Shown here: positions 17,861 to 26,607 of the stretch, one piece after another | Position numbering within the stretch: position 1 is the first letter of the stretch | Layout: every line of letters begins with the position of its first letter | Assembly (NCBI GenBank): GCA_012840135.1 | Contig: DUMA01000015.1 | Location: forward strand, 1 to 64,000 | Reading direction: 5' to 3' | Source: Thermoanaerobacterales bacterium | GTDB taxonomy: Bacteria > Bacillota > Thermosediminibacteria > Thermosediminibacterales > Tepidanaerobacteraceae | DNA: 64,000 bases | Position numbers and translations under genes: made by a program | The notes under the pieces: generated by a model | The model's input: the letters and a program-made list of their open reading frames with translations, nothing else | Databases searched by the model: none | Told to the model about the DNA's origin: nothing

Positions 17861-18076
17861 GTGATATTGTTGCTTTTGCTGTTGTTTGCGGGTGTTATAT
17901 TGATGGAAGTGCCGGGAATGGTGAAAAACAAGATGTGGAGAGAATTGGCGGTATTTTTTATTTTTCTTGTAATAGGGATGGGATTGAGCATTCCCCAGGT
18001 GCTGGGCGTAAAGATACCAAATCCGACTAAAGCTATAGAAGCAATATTTAAGCCGTTATCGGATCTTATAAAATAA
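17861..18076 (+). CDS. Small two-helix membrane protein, putative germinant receptor D subunit
   Basis: 71 residues from GTG 17861, chosen because AAGGAGGG ends six bases before it. Two hydrophobic segments (residues ~2-18, and ~29-47 around AVFFIFLVIGMGLSIPQVL) are followed by a short polar tail ending PLSDLIK. Small two-helix proteins encoded beside gerA-type operons are known as D subunits that modulate receptor response in Bacillus. Size, topology and position match; I cannot confirm homology by search. Confidence 0.65.
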   Translation: MILLLLLLFAGVILMEVPGMVKNKMWRELAVFFIFLVIGMGLSIPQVLGVKIPNPTKAIEAIFKPLSDLIK

Positions 18077-18100
18077 TTTAATGATTTTTCAAAGGATTGG

Positions 18101-19198
18101 ATGCAGGTGAAAGAAGAAGGAAGAGTAAATTCGGAACAAATATTTTTTCTAGTATTAAATTTTCTTCTGGCAAGTGCTTTTATCATGATACCTTCGACAG
18201 TCACCGGAAAGGCAGGAAAAGACGGATGGGCTGCGATATTAATTGCAACCGGCGCCGGCAGTCTATTGTCGATGCTTTATACGGCATTGTGTATCCGTTT
18301 TTCCGGGCGGACAATTATTCAGTTTGCCCAGGAAATAATGGGGAAAATTCCGGGGAAGATTTTAGGTATAATATTTGTGTGGTTTGCCCTTCATCTAGGA
18401 GCCCTTGTATTAAGGAATTTCGGCGACTTTATGGTGATTTCTCTGATGCCCTCCACGCCTTTAATCGTGTTTAATGCCGTTGTCATGCTTATTGCCGTTA
18501 TGGCGGTTTATAGGGGCATAGAGGTTCTGTGCCACTTCAATCTTATGCTGGTACCCGTAATATTGAGCTCTATGGCGGTTATAATTATTTTTTCATTTAC
18601 AATCCATGATTTCGATGCGGCAAACCTTCTGCCGCTTTTTGAAAGCGGATTTTCCCGGGTGTTGAAAACCTCTTTGATACCCCTGACCTTTCCCTTCGGT
18701 GAAAGTGTTCTCTTTTTGATGATATTTCCCTGTATGAGCGTCCCCCGGGACACAAAAAAAATCATGGTTGGGGCGATTCTCGCGGCGGCTCTAATTATGG
18801 CCGTAATAACGGCGGAGACTGTGGCGGTCTTCGGTTCAAATGCAAAAAATCTCATGTACTCCACCCATTCCATGATACGGTGCATAGAACTGGCGCAGAT
18901 TTTTGAGCGCACAGACGCGATTACGATTGTCATCTGGATTCTTTCCGGCGTCATAAAAATATCGGTGTGTTTTTATGCATTTGTAAAAGGGTGCGCCCAG
19001 CTCTTCGCCCTGAAAGACTACAGGCCGATAGTCGTCCCTTCCGGCATCATAATGACTGCGCTATCTATTCTTGTATATGAAAATGTAATTGAGCAAACCG
19101 AATTCGCATCAAAAATATGGCCGCTGTACAGTCTGGTATTTGAATTGCTGTTGCCGTTGATGCTTATCACATTCGATTCTGTAAAGAAAGTTTTTTGA
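18101..19198 (+). CDS. Second spore germination protein of the GerB family
   Basis: 365 residues, about ten membrane helices, clearly paralogous to the B subunit at 15474: NSEQIFFLVLNFLLASAFIMIP at the start and DYRPIVVPSGIIMTALSILVYEN near residue 306. It starts (ATG 18101) 24 bases after the small D-type gene. Two B subunits in one operon may give two germinant specificities on one A/C scaffold. Confidence 0.92.
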   Translation: MQVKEEGRVNSEQIFFLVLNFLLASAFIMIPSTVTGKAGKDGWAAILIATGAGSLLSMLYTALCIRFSGRTIIQFAQEIMGKIPGKILGIIFVWFALHLGALVLRNFGDFMVISLMPSTPLIVFNAVVMLIAVMAVYRGIEVLCHFNLMLVPVILSSMAVIIIFSFTIHDFDAANLLPLFESGFSRVLKTSLIPLTFPFGESVLFLMIFPCMSVPRDTKKIMVGAILAAALIMAVITAETVAVFGSNAKNLMYSTHSMIRCIELAQIFERTDAITIVIWILSGVIKISVCFYAFVKGCAQLFALKDYRPIVVPSGIIMTALSILVYENVIEQTEFASKIWPLYSLVFELLLPLMLITFDSVKKVF

Positions 19199-19232
19199 AC
19201 AAATCTTCGCTGAAACTCGTTTGCAAAGGTTC
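19199..19232. repeat. Dispersed ~33-bp repeat, copy 1
   Basis: ACAAATCTTCGCTGAAACTC and the following GTTTGCAAAGGTT recur at 27422-27455 with only two differences. Copy 1 abuts the stop of the second GerB gene. Both differences would be third-position changes in one minus-strand frame, which hints at a coding origin. I do not recognise the parent element. The gap on to 19323 holds nothing else I can name. Confidence 0.6.
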
Positions 19233-19323
19233 TACTTCAATTATTTTAAAAGTCCGATTTCCGTCGCTTTGCCTTTCGGCCTTCAGTTATTGATAGCCGC
19301 TATAGTCAGGTATTTTCAGGTTC

Positions 19324-19352
19324 TTGACATATGATGATATTTCAATTATTAT
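19324..19352 (+). promoter_or_regulatory. Sigma-A-type promoter of the cobalamin-uptake operon
   Basis: TTGACA (19324-19329), 17-base spacer, TATTAT (19347-19352). It ends about 35 bases before the riboswitch, as expected for a leader transcript. Confidence 0.75.
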
Positions 19353-19387
19353 TAAACAAGGAACTTGTTCTTGAATTAAATATTTCT

Positions 19388-19522
19388 GCAGGCAAAAAGG
19401 GAAGCCGGTGAAATTCCGGCGCGGTCGCGCCACTGTGAAGGGGAGTGACCCCACATGATGCCACTGGGAAACCGGGAAGGCGTGGGGGAACCGTGAACCT
19501 CAGCCAGGATACCTTGGCCTGT
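19388..19522 (+). promoter_or_regulatory. Cobalamin (B12) riboswitch
   Basis: Conserved blocks are present in order: AAAGGGAAGCCGGTGAAATT, CCGGCGCGGTCGCGCCACTG (the invariant GCCACTG core), a second ATGCCACTGGGAAACCGGGA arm, and the B12 box AGCCAGGATACC followed by the closing GCCTG. CAGGC/GCCTG ends form P1. It precedes the transcobalamin-like and ECF transporter genes and should repress them when cobalamin is plentiful. Confidence 0.95.
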
Positions 19523-19543
19523 AAGAGCTATGATGCTCCCTAC

Positions 19544-19575
19544 GCAGGATGGGGAAGCGGTCTACCCTGCTTTTT
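19544..19575 (+). terminator. Candidate riboswitch terminator
   Basis: GCAGG (19544-19548) can pair with CCTGC (19566-19570), followed by five T. A further T7 run lies at 19590-19596. It is a plausible expression platform for the B12 riboswitch. From here to 19782 no gene is supported; a short open frame at 19530-19739 overlaps the riboswitch tail and looks spurious. Confidence 0.45.
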
Positions 19576-19782
19576 GTGGAGAGTGGGGTTTTTTTAATTT
19601 TAAAAAAATGATCTGCCAGAAAATGGCCTTATTCTTGCCCATCCTGAAAAAAATGAGGGAAGGGGGGATGAGGCCGTTTTTATTTAATTCTATGGCAAGG
19701 GCGCTAACGGGGAATCATGGAATTTGGGAAATTACTTGACATGACAGACGTAATTTTAAATTGATGAAAGGATGGGGAAAAT

Positions 19783-22353
19783 ATGTCTTTTAAAGGAAAA
19801 AACCGCATAATTTCAATAATACTTATAACCTTTATCTGCATCAGCACTATTACATATCAATTTTTTCCTCAGTGGAAGTCCTTTGCTCTGGCGGCGGAAA
19901 GCACGTATACTGCAAAAGAACTGGCAGATAGAGCTATACAGTTTATTAATGAAAAGTACAAAGCCGGAGAGAAGATAGACGGTTATACCGCCTATGTTCT
20001 GGAATTAGCCGGAGAAGACCTGTCTTCGGAAAAATGGACACGCGATGGAATTTCCCTTCAACAGGAGGTTTTATCGACTGCAGATAATATAACTGTAAAT
20101 AATGCTGTATACAATACAAAGACCATCGCCCAGACGCTGATGGCTCTGAGCCAATGGCAGGATACCGACAGGATGGAGAAGCTGGCAAACATTTTGAAGG
20201 CCCGGCATTCCGCCAATGGTTTTGAAAACAGCGTCTACAGCGACATGTGGGCGTATATCGCCCTGGGAGAGGCGGGGAAGATAGGCGAAATAAGTGCCGA
20301 TGACGCCAAAAAATACATCCTGTCGAAGCAGAGCAAAGCCCAGGGTACCGCTGGAGCCTGGGGAGAGACATGGGAAGTTACTTTTTATCCGGACTTCATG
20401 TCCACAGCTCAGGCCATAAGGGCCCTGTCTTATCTTCCCGGAGCATCAGGCGATGCACAGATACAGGCTGCGATAAACAGCGGCCTTGCATACATGAAAG
20501 CGCAGCTCCAGCCTGATGGCAGCGTGTACACTACAACGCCCTACCCGGACGACCCCGTGGTGGATACCGCGGAGACTATCGTAACACTTGAAAAACTGGA
20601 TATGGACCCGAAAAGCTGGAAGAGCAGCGATGGGAATACACCCGTAGACTACATGCTGAAAAACGCTCTGAATCCGGACGGAAGTTTCGGGTCAATGAAA
20701 AACACTCTGGATGCTGCGGAAGCCCTCAGCGCATTCCTGTTGCTAGAAGGTGAGTCCGATTCCGGCTCCGGAGGAAGCACCGTGCCGGGTACAGTCCAGA
20801 AAAAAATCGAAGTATATATTGCAGTGGTGGGCAAAAACAATGACCTTTTGTTTGCACCCGATTCGGTAACCCTGTCATCTGATGACAAATGGGGCTTGAC
20901 GGCTCTCGGGGCGCTGGATGCCACGGGGCTTGATTATGTGGACGACGACGGCTTTGTGAAAAGCATAGAAGGTCAGGCAAACAGCGGCATGAACGGCTGG
21001 ATGTACAAGGTAAACAACAGCATACCGACCGTCAAGGCTTCGGAGAAGACTCTCAGTGAAGGCGACAGGGTGATATGGTGGTACAGCACGGATTATAGTT
21101 CGAACGGTCCAACGTGGAGCAGCCTGTCCAGCCTCAGCACGGCGACGGTGGAGACCGCTGCTGTTTCTTCGGATCTGAAGGAGCAGAACAAAAAATTGCC
21201 GGAGATGCTGCAGGCCTCTGAAGAAGCGCTTACCGCCTTAGGAAATATAGAGAAAGCACTGGGGTTAAAACAGGACGACAAAAAGCCGCTGGAGGATTTA
21301 AAAAGTGCAGCAGTGGTTGTCCAGGGAGAGAGAAGTTATATAGATATTAATGATTTAAAAGCTCAGAAGTTAAAACTCGACGGCAACAGAGTGGACATTG
21401 AAGATAACGTTACGGCCGGCAATGGGGCGGTGCTGATGGATGCGGGACATGAAGTGGGATTGGTTATACCGGCAGATGCCCTGAGCAAAGATACAAAAAT
21501 ATCCATTCAAGAAGTTGATAATGAGCCGGCCAATAAGGATGCAGACGAAAGTTTAAAGAAGATGCCTCAGGGGTTCGGGCTGGCATCCGGGATATATGAT
21601 TTTGCTCCGGACGGCACCATTTTTAAAACTCCTGTGACAATAACTTTGAAGGTAATCCTACCTCCCATAGTAAAGCCGGAGAATGCAAGCCTTGCATGCT
21701 ACGACGAAAAAACCGAGCGGTGGGCGGCTGTTCCCGCTGTGCTGGATTTGAGCAAAAGCCTTGTAATCGCACGGGTAAAACATTTTTCCAAATATGCGGT
21801 AATGATAAAAGACGAGAAGAAATCTTTTACAGATATCGGCGAATCCTTCGCCTGGGCGAAAGACTATATTGAAACCCTGGCCGGAGCAGGCATATTGAGC
21901 GGCGTTGACGGTGCCCGATTTGAACCAGGAAGGCCGGTGACCAGGGCGGAGTTTGTGACAATGCTGCAGAAAGCTATGGGCCTTGCAAAGCCTCAGCAGG
22001 AGACCTCATTTGTCGATGTTGAGAAAGGTGCATGGTATTTTGATGCGGTGCTTGCCGCTTCGGCGGCAGGTCTTATCAGTGGGTACAAAGATGGCACCTT
22101 CCGCCCGAATGATACTATAACCCGTGAGGAAATTTCTGTTATTCTTTCAAGGGCTCTGAAGCTATCCGGGCAAGAACAATCCGGTGATTTTAAAGATAAG
22201 GACAATATATCGTCATGGAGTAAATCTGCAGTATTCGCAGCCGTAGAAAAGGGCCTTTTGAAAGGATATGAAGACGGTACCTTCAGGCCCAAAAATGCGG
22301 TAAACCGTGCCGAATGTGCGGTGCTCATTTACAGGATGCTTGATATGAAATGA
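19783..22353 (+). CDS. S-layer-anchored transcobalamin-like B12-binding protein (prenyltransferase-like barrel + DUF4430 + SLH)
   Basis: 856 residues, exported. Signal peptide to about residue 37 (FALA-AES). Residues ~40-325 are an alpha/alpha-barrel of the squalene-cyclase/prenyltransferase type, with repeat motifs such as DTAETIVTLEKLDMDP and TAQAIRALSYLPG. Residues ~340-437 form a DUF4430 (transcobalamin-like C-terminal) domain ending in MNGWMYKVNN...GDRVIWWYSTD. A helical linker (~445-545) and a ZU5-like beta domain (~546-672) follow. Three SLH repeats (~682-856) anchor it to the cell wall. Barrel plus DUF4430 is the domain order of animal intrinsic factor and transcobalamin. The cobalamin riboswitch upstream and the ECF transporter downstream support B12 capture. 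Direct binding is inference. Confidence 0.88.
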   Translation: MSFKGKNRIISIILITFICISTITYQFFPQWKSFALAAESTYTAKELADRAIQFINEKYKAGEKIDGYTAYVLELAGEDLSSEKWTRDGISLQQEVLSTADNITVNNAVYNTKTIAQTLMALSQWQDTDRMEKLANILKARHSANGFENSVYSDMWAYIALGEAGKIGEISADDAKKYILSKQSKAQGTAGAWGETWEVTFYPDFMSTAQAIRALSYLPGASGDAQIQAAINSGLAYMKAQLQPDGSVYTTTPYPDDPVVDTAETIVTLEKLDMDPKSWKSSDGNTPVDYMLKNALNPDGSFGSMKNTLDAAEALSAFLLLEGESDSGSGGSTVPGTVQKKIEVYIAVVGKNNDLLFAPDSVTLSSDDKWGLTALGALDATGLDYVDDDGFVKSIEGQANSGMNGWMYKVNNSIPTVKASEKTLSEGDRVIWWYSTDYSSNGPTWSSLSSLSTATVETAAVSSDLKEQNKKLPEMLQASEEALTALGNIEKALGLKQDDKKPLEDLKSAAVVVQGERSYIDINDLKAQKLKLDGNRVDIEDNVTAGNGAVLMDAGHEVGLVIPADALSKDTKISIQEVDNEPANKDADESLKKMPQGFGLASGIYDFAPDGTIFKTPVTITLKVILPPIVKPENASLACYDEKTERWAAVPAVLDLSKSLVIARVKHFSKYAVMIKDEKKSFTDIGESFAWAKDYIETLAGAGILSGVDGARFEPGRPVTRAEFVTMLQKAMGLAKPQQETSFVDVEKGAWYFDAVLAASAAGLISGYKDGTFRPNDTITREEISVILSRALKLSGQEQSGDFKDKDNISSWSKSAVFAAVEKGLLKGYEDGTFRPKNAVNRAECAVLIYRMLDMK

Positions 22354-23186
22354 AGAAAACAGTTTATATACTGATTTTTGTTGCGATACTGCTGGGTTTA
22401 ATCGGTCCCCTGGCATTATCGGGTATAACTTCCGACAGAAGCCAGAAATCAAGCCTTTTGGAACAGAAGGCAATGCAGGTGGCGGGAAGCCTGGACAATC
22501 CCATGGGAAACCATGTAAAAAAAGGCTCCGGGCAAATTTCTGCCTTCGGCGGTTCGGCTCAGGAGCAAAGTCAAACAAATATTTCCCGGGAAAAGGATAA
22601 CGCCCAGGTTTGTCCTCCATCGGGGGGAATTGGTTTTGATAAAGGCGTGGACGAAACAAATTCCGATTCCCCGAAGGATTCCCCGGACAAAAACGACACT
22701 CAAAAAAATGCCCGGCCAGGCTCTCGAGAAATGGCGGATAAAAATGAGGATGACAATAAAAATACCGCCACGGTTTATGAGAAGAACGAAAGAAAAGATG
22801 GCACTTCCCCGAATGACGGTGCGGCGGAACCGGAAAAAGGCACGGAGGTTAGCCTGGCTATAGTGGGTGCCAGCGGGAAAATAATATTCGGACCCGGCAA
22901 AGTGATTATAAAAGATGACAACAAATGGGGCGCCACGGCACTGGGCGCCCTGGACGCTTCAGGCGTAGAATACAGGATAAGCTCCAGATTCGCCGGATTT
23001 GTGGAAAGTATTGCCGGCGAGTCCAATGAAGGAATGAAGGGCTGGATGTATAAAGTAAATGACCTGGTTCCGATGACCGCAGCGGGCGATATGAAACTTA
23101 CGGCGGGCGACAGGGTGCTGTGGTGGTACAGCGAGGGCCTGGACAAGGCGCCTCCCGAATGGGATGAGCTTGAAAAAACCCCGTAA
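22350..23186 (+). CDS. Membrane-tethered DUF4430 (transcobalamin C-domain-like) protein
   Basis: 278 residues. One N-terminal helix (about 4-24) is followed by a long charged, low-complexity linker (~30-160, rich in D, K, N, P) and one DUF4430 domain (~165-262) closely resembling that of the preceding gene: VSLAIVGASGKIIFGPGKV, KWGATALGALDASG, MKGWMYKVND, GDRVLWWYSEG. The ATG overlaps the previous stop (ATGA). I infer a short-range shuttle that hands cobalamin from the S-layer protein to the transporter below it. Confidence 0.85.
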   Translation: MKKTVYILIFVAILLGLIGPLALSGITSDRSQKSSLLEQKAMQVAGSLDNPMGNHVKKGSGQISAFGGSAQEQSQTNISREKDNAQVCPPSGGIGFDKGVDETNSDSPKDSPDKNDTQKNARPGSREMADKNEDDNKNTATVYEKNERKDGTSPNDGAAEPEKGTEVSLAIVGASGKIIFGPGKVIIKDDNKWGATALGALDASGVEYRISSRFAGFVESIAGESNEGMKGWMYKVNDLVPMTAAGDMKLTAGDRVLWWYSEGLDKAPPEWDELEKTP

Positions 23187-23198
23187 GGCGGAGAGAAT

Positions 23199-24116
23199 AT
23201 GATGGAAGAACTGTTCTACCGCGAAAAAGATTTGTTTTTACAGAAACTTCATCCGACTGCAGCTATGGTCTTTATATGTGTATTGATGGTGCTTTCACTG
23301 ATATTTACAAACCCGCTTTATCTTGCGGGACTTTTTCTCTGCACGGGATTTTTGATAAGGGAACTGCAAGGTTTGAAGTCCTGGGAGTTTTTTTTAAAAG
23401 CCGGTTTGCTGATGACGATCCCGGTCATGATAATAAATCCGCTGGTGTCAAAAGCCGGAGCCACCGTGCTATTGCGGGGCCCACGCCTGCCTGCCTTCGG
23501 AGAAATAGATATATCAATGGAGGCAATTTTTTACGGTGCTGTGATGAGCTTGAGACTTCTGGATGTGATGAGTGTTTTCTGCCTTTACAATATAATGTTG
23601 CATCCGGATAAAACGCTTAATATGCTGGAGAGGTTTGCCTTTAAATCAACTCTTGTGCTGTCTTTAGCCACCAGGATGTTCCCGGCGATGTTGAGGCGCC
23701 TCGAGAATATAAGAGAAATACAGGCAGTCAGGGGAGTGGATTTTGAAAAAGGTACTTTTAAAGAGGTACTGGATAAATATATGAATCTGATATACATACT
23801 TCTCCTGTCTTCCCTGGAAGATTCTATGGAAATAGCTGAAGCCATGCAGGCCAGGGCTTTCGGCAGCGGAAGACGGACGTGCTACATTCGGATTCCCTTC
23901 AAACCCAGAGATTTTATCTGCACTGCAGCAGGTATCGCAGCTCTTTTTGCCGGCATATTCGGTGCCGTGAAAGGATACGGTACCATGGTTTTCTATCCAT
24001 ATCTGGGGCACTTAATTTCCCGGGAGGACATACTTCTGCTGTTGTTTTTGCATATGATGCTTTTGATTCCTGTATTTATGAGCTGGGGGTGGCGCCGTTG
24101 CCGCTATTTCAGGTGA
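23199..24116 (+). CDS. ecfT: ECF transporter T component (CbiQ/EcfT family)
   Basis: 305-residue membrane scaffold of an energy-coupling-factor importer. About five to six helices; the coupling-helix region carries SLATRMFPAMLRRLENIREIQ with RG after it, and EAMQARAFGSGRRT, the two conserved Ala-Arg-Gly-like motifs that contact the ATPases. Start ATG 23199 or the next codon at 23202; GGCGGAGAG lies upstream. Confidence 0.9.
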   Translation: MMEELFYREKDLFLQKLHPTAAMVFICVLMVLSLIFTNPLYLAGLFLCTGFLIRELQGLKSWEFFLKAGLLMTIPVMIINPLVSKAGATVLLRGPRLPAFGEIDISMEAIFYGAVMSLRLLDVMSVFCLYNIMLHPDKTLNMLERFAFKSTLVLSLATRMFPAMLRRLENIREIQAVRGVDFEKGTFKEVLDKYMNLIYILLLSSLEDSMEIAEAMQARAFGSGRRTCYIRIPFKPRDFICTAAGIAALFAGIFGAVKGYGTMVFYPYLGHLISREDILLLLFLHMMLLIPVFMSWGWRRCRYFR

Positions 24117-25852
24117 GAGATCTGCATTATTATTATCCGGAAAGCGAAAAACCGGCGTTGAAAGGGATAAATATTTCGGTTGAAGAAGGGGAATTTGTAC
24201 TGGTGACCGGTGGGTCGGGCTCCGGCAAGTCAACCCTTGCCCGGGCTCTGGCAGGACTTGTGCCGGATTTTTACGGAGGAGTATTCAGGGGGGAGGTCCT
24301 TTTCAGGGGTCGGAATATACGCTGCATGGATCGGAGAAAGCTTTACAGGCATGTGGGCATGGTTTTTCAGGACCCGGAAAAACAACTCGTAAAAACCGAA
24401 GCGGAAGCGGAAATTGCTTTCGGCCTTGAAAACCTTGGCCTTCCGCAGCAGGAAATGTTCCGGCGGGTGGCCGAGGTCATGGATTTTCTTGACCTTAAAG
24501 AGACAAAAGGGAGGTTTGTAGATAAACTTTCGGGAGGCCAGAAACAAAAAATCGCTCTTGCATCGGTTCTGGCCATGCAGCCGGAAGCGATAATTCTTGA
24601 TGAACCCACATCCCAGCTGGATCCGGCCAGTGCGGAAGAACTTTTGAATTTAATAAAGCGCCTCAATGAAGAAATGGGGAAGACTATAGTTCTCGTAGAG
24701 CAGAGGCTGGAAAGATGCTTTCACATGGCCGACAGGGTTGCGATAATGAAAGACGGGGAATTGACGATCGAAGGAACACCCCGGGACGTTGCCGCAAAAA
24801 GCATTGCCTGCGGCATACATTTTATACCTCCGGTGACACGTTTTTTTACAGAAATGGGTTTTTCCCGTATTCCGATTACCGTAAAAGAAGGGCGAAGAAT
24901 TCTGAAGGAAAATATTCCCCAGCAGGATAGCGATGCGGAACCGATCCAGTCGACGGATTTTAGCAAGTCAAAACAAATAGATAACGGCTGCTGTCCAGAT
25001 CCTGCATCGCTGATGCGGCCAGATTTTGACAGGAATGCCGGTGCGATCCTGGAATTAAAAAATGTCTGGTTTTCCTACAAAGATAAGGAAAATGTGCTGC
25101 AGGAGATAAATCTGGAGATTTTTCCGGGAGAATTTTTGGCTATCCTGGGCGCCAACGGCGCCGGCAAGTCCACCCTACTAAAAATAATGTCAGGCCTTTT
25201 GGTTCCGGACAGGGGAAGGGTGCTGTTTTGTGGGAATGAATGCGGTAAAAAAAGGGAAGTTTACAGATGCGGAAAGGTGGCATACCTTTCACAGAACCCA
25301 AACGACTATCTTTTTCAGGACACCGTGGAACAGGAGCTTTGCTTTACGCTGAAAAATTTCGGTATTCCCGACGGAGGAAGAATAGATAGAATTCTGGACA
25401 AGCTGGATTTGAAGCAGCATAAAAACAAAAACCCAAGGGATCTGAGCAGCGGGGAAAGACAGAGGGTGGCGCTGGCTTCTGTTCTGGTGATAGAACCGGT
25501 ACTTGTCCTTCTTGATGAGCCTACACGAGGAATGGACTACGGCCTCAAGGCTGCCCTTGGGACATGTCTTGCAGAGCTTGATGGAAAAAAGTTGAGCATT
25601 GTCATGGTGACCCATGATGTGGAATTTGCCGCAGAACACGCAAAAAGAGTGATAATACTGCATGACGGAAAGATTGCCAGCGACGGACCTGCAGAACATG
25701 TCCTCGGAAATTCCATATATTATTCTACGCAGATGGCCCGCATGTGCAAGGGTTTTGCCAGAAATATCCTTACGGTGGAAGATGCTATAAAAAGGCTGGG
25801 CCCTGTGCTTACGCAAAATCGTCAGGCTTTTACGGAAAGGGGTTCGGGGTGA
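24098..25852 (+). CDS. ecfA: ECF transporter fused dual ATPase (A-A')
   Basis: 584 residues holding two ABC ATPase domains in one chain, replacing the usual EcfA/EcfA' pair. Domain 1: Walker A TGGSGSGKSTLA near 37-47, signature LSGGQKQKIALAS, Walker B AIILDEPTSQLDP. Domain 2: LGANGAGKSTLLK, signature LSSGERQRVALASV, LVLLDEPTRGMDY. The start is TTG 24098, inside the end of ecfT, with GGGGGTGG upstream; an open frame from 23879 is an overlap with ecfT and is rejected. It energises uptake of the vitamin bound by the S component. Confidence 0.92.
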   Translation: MPLFQVRDLHYYYPESEKPALKGINISVEEGEFVLVTGGSGSGKSTLARALAGLVPDFYGGVFRGEVLFRGRNIRCMDRRKLYRHVGMVFQDPEKQLVKTEAEAEIAFGLENLGLPQQEMFRRVAEVMDFLDLKETKGRFVDKLSGGQKQKIALASVLAMQPEAIILDEPTSQLDPASAEELLNLIKRLNEEMGKTIVLVEQRLERCFHMADRVAIMKDGELTIEGTPRDVAAKSIACGIHFIPPVTRFFTEMGFSRIPITVKEGRRILKENIPQQDSDAEPIQSTDFSKSKQIDNGCCPDPASLMRPDFDRNAGAILELKNVWFSYKDKENVLQEINLEIFPGEFLAILGANGAGKSTLLKIMSGLLVPDRGRVLFCGNECGKKREVYRCGKVAYLSQNPNDYLFQDTVEQELCFTLKNFGIPDGGRIDRILDKLDLKQHKNKNPRDLSSGERQRVALASVLVIEPVLVLLDEPTRGMDYGLKAALGTCLAELDGKKLSIVMVTHDVEFAAEHAKRVIILHDGKIASDGPAEHVLGNSIYYSTQMARMCKGFARNILTVEDAIKRLGPVLTQNRQAFTERGSG

Positions 25853-25853
25853 T

Positions 25854-26477
25854 ATGGCATCCACCGCCATTGCAATTTTTTTGCTTGGCATTATGTGGCT
25901 GAGCTTTGAATTCGGCATGACATCTTCTAAAGAATTGGCGATCATTGCCGTAATGTCTGCAGTGGCAGCCATGGGCAGGGTGGTCTTCGCCGCCCTGCCC
26001 AACATTCAGGCCACCACCTTCGTTGTGATAGTTTCGGGTTTTGTAATGGGTTCAAGGAACGGATTTATGGTGGGAGCCGCATCCGCCCTGGTGTCAAATT
26101 TTTTCATGGGCCAGGGACCGTGGACTTTCTGGCAGATGCTATCATGGGGCCTTGCGGGAGCCTCAGCCGGTGTCTTAAAAAAGGTTTTCCCTAACATTGG
26201 CAAAGCAGGCATGACCGTTTTTTGCCTTTTGTGGGGGTATTTTTTTGGGTGGATCATGAATTTCTGGTACTGGTCTGCTTTTATAAAACCACTCAGCTTG
26301 AAGTCCTTTATAACGGTATGCCTTGCAAGCTTCTGGTTCGACAGCCTGCATGCCGCCGGCAATGCAATCCTGTATCTTTTATTTGGCATTACCTTTACAA
26401 AAGTACTGAAGCGTTTCTACCGGAGATTAAAAGTATCAGAGGGTCGATCGGGACTGAAAAAAAGCACTACTTGTTGA
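25854..26477 (+). CDS. ECF transporter S component, probable cobalamin-specific (CbrT-like)
   Basis: 207 residues, about six helices. SSKELAIIAVMSAVAAMGRVVFAALPNIQATTFVVIVSGF is the typical ECF-S opening (alanine-rich helix 1 and the N-Q-T-F site), and GQGPWTFWQMLSWGLAGASAGVL follows. It starts one base after the ATPase stop. Together with the B12 riboswitch and the transcobalamin-like genes this points to a cobalamin S component of the CbrT kind. Substrate assignment rests on regulation and context. Confidence 0.8.
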   Translation: MASTAIAIFLLGIMWLSFEFGMTSSKELAIIAVMSAVAAMGRVVFAALPNIQATTFVVIVSGFVMGSRNGFMVGAASALVSNFFMGQGPWTFWQMLSWGLAGASAGVLKKVFPNIGKAGMTVFCLLWGYFFGWIMNFWYWSAFIKPLSLKSFITVCLASFWFDSLHAAGNAILYLLFGITFTKVLKRFYRRLKVSEGRSGLKKSTTC

Positions 26478-26484
26478 CATAACG

Positions 26485-26513
26485 TTGACAAAGCGGTCAA
26501 GTAATAAGATAAT
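26485..26513 (+). promoter_or_regulatory. Sigma-A promoter of crcB
   Basis: TTGACA (26485-26490), exactly 17 bases, GATAAT (26508-26513). It lies just past the ECF-S stop and about 95 bases before crcB. The leader shows no fluoride riboswitch motif. Confidence 0.8.
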
Positions 26514-26607
26514 TTAATCGAGAGTAAGTTTATTACGGACCTTTGCATAATTTTATAATGACAGGTGGTTAACGTGACACTGGATTAAACTTATTTGGTG
26601 GTGAACA

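Noticed and set aside
19530-19739. 69-codon frame after the B12 riboswitch
   Set aside because: It overlaps the end of the aptamer region and its terminator, has no ribosome site and no recognisable pattern.
23879-24097. 73-residue N-terminal extension of the ECF ATPase
   Set aside because: It only reads ecfT in another frame; family homology starts at the TTG at 24098 behind GGGGGTGG.
26514-26607. Fluoride riboswitch in the crcB leader
   Set aside because: The conserved GGCGATGG-type start and CCGCCTGAT-like block are missing; only a sigma-A promoter is clear.
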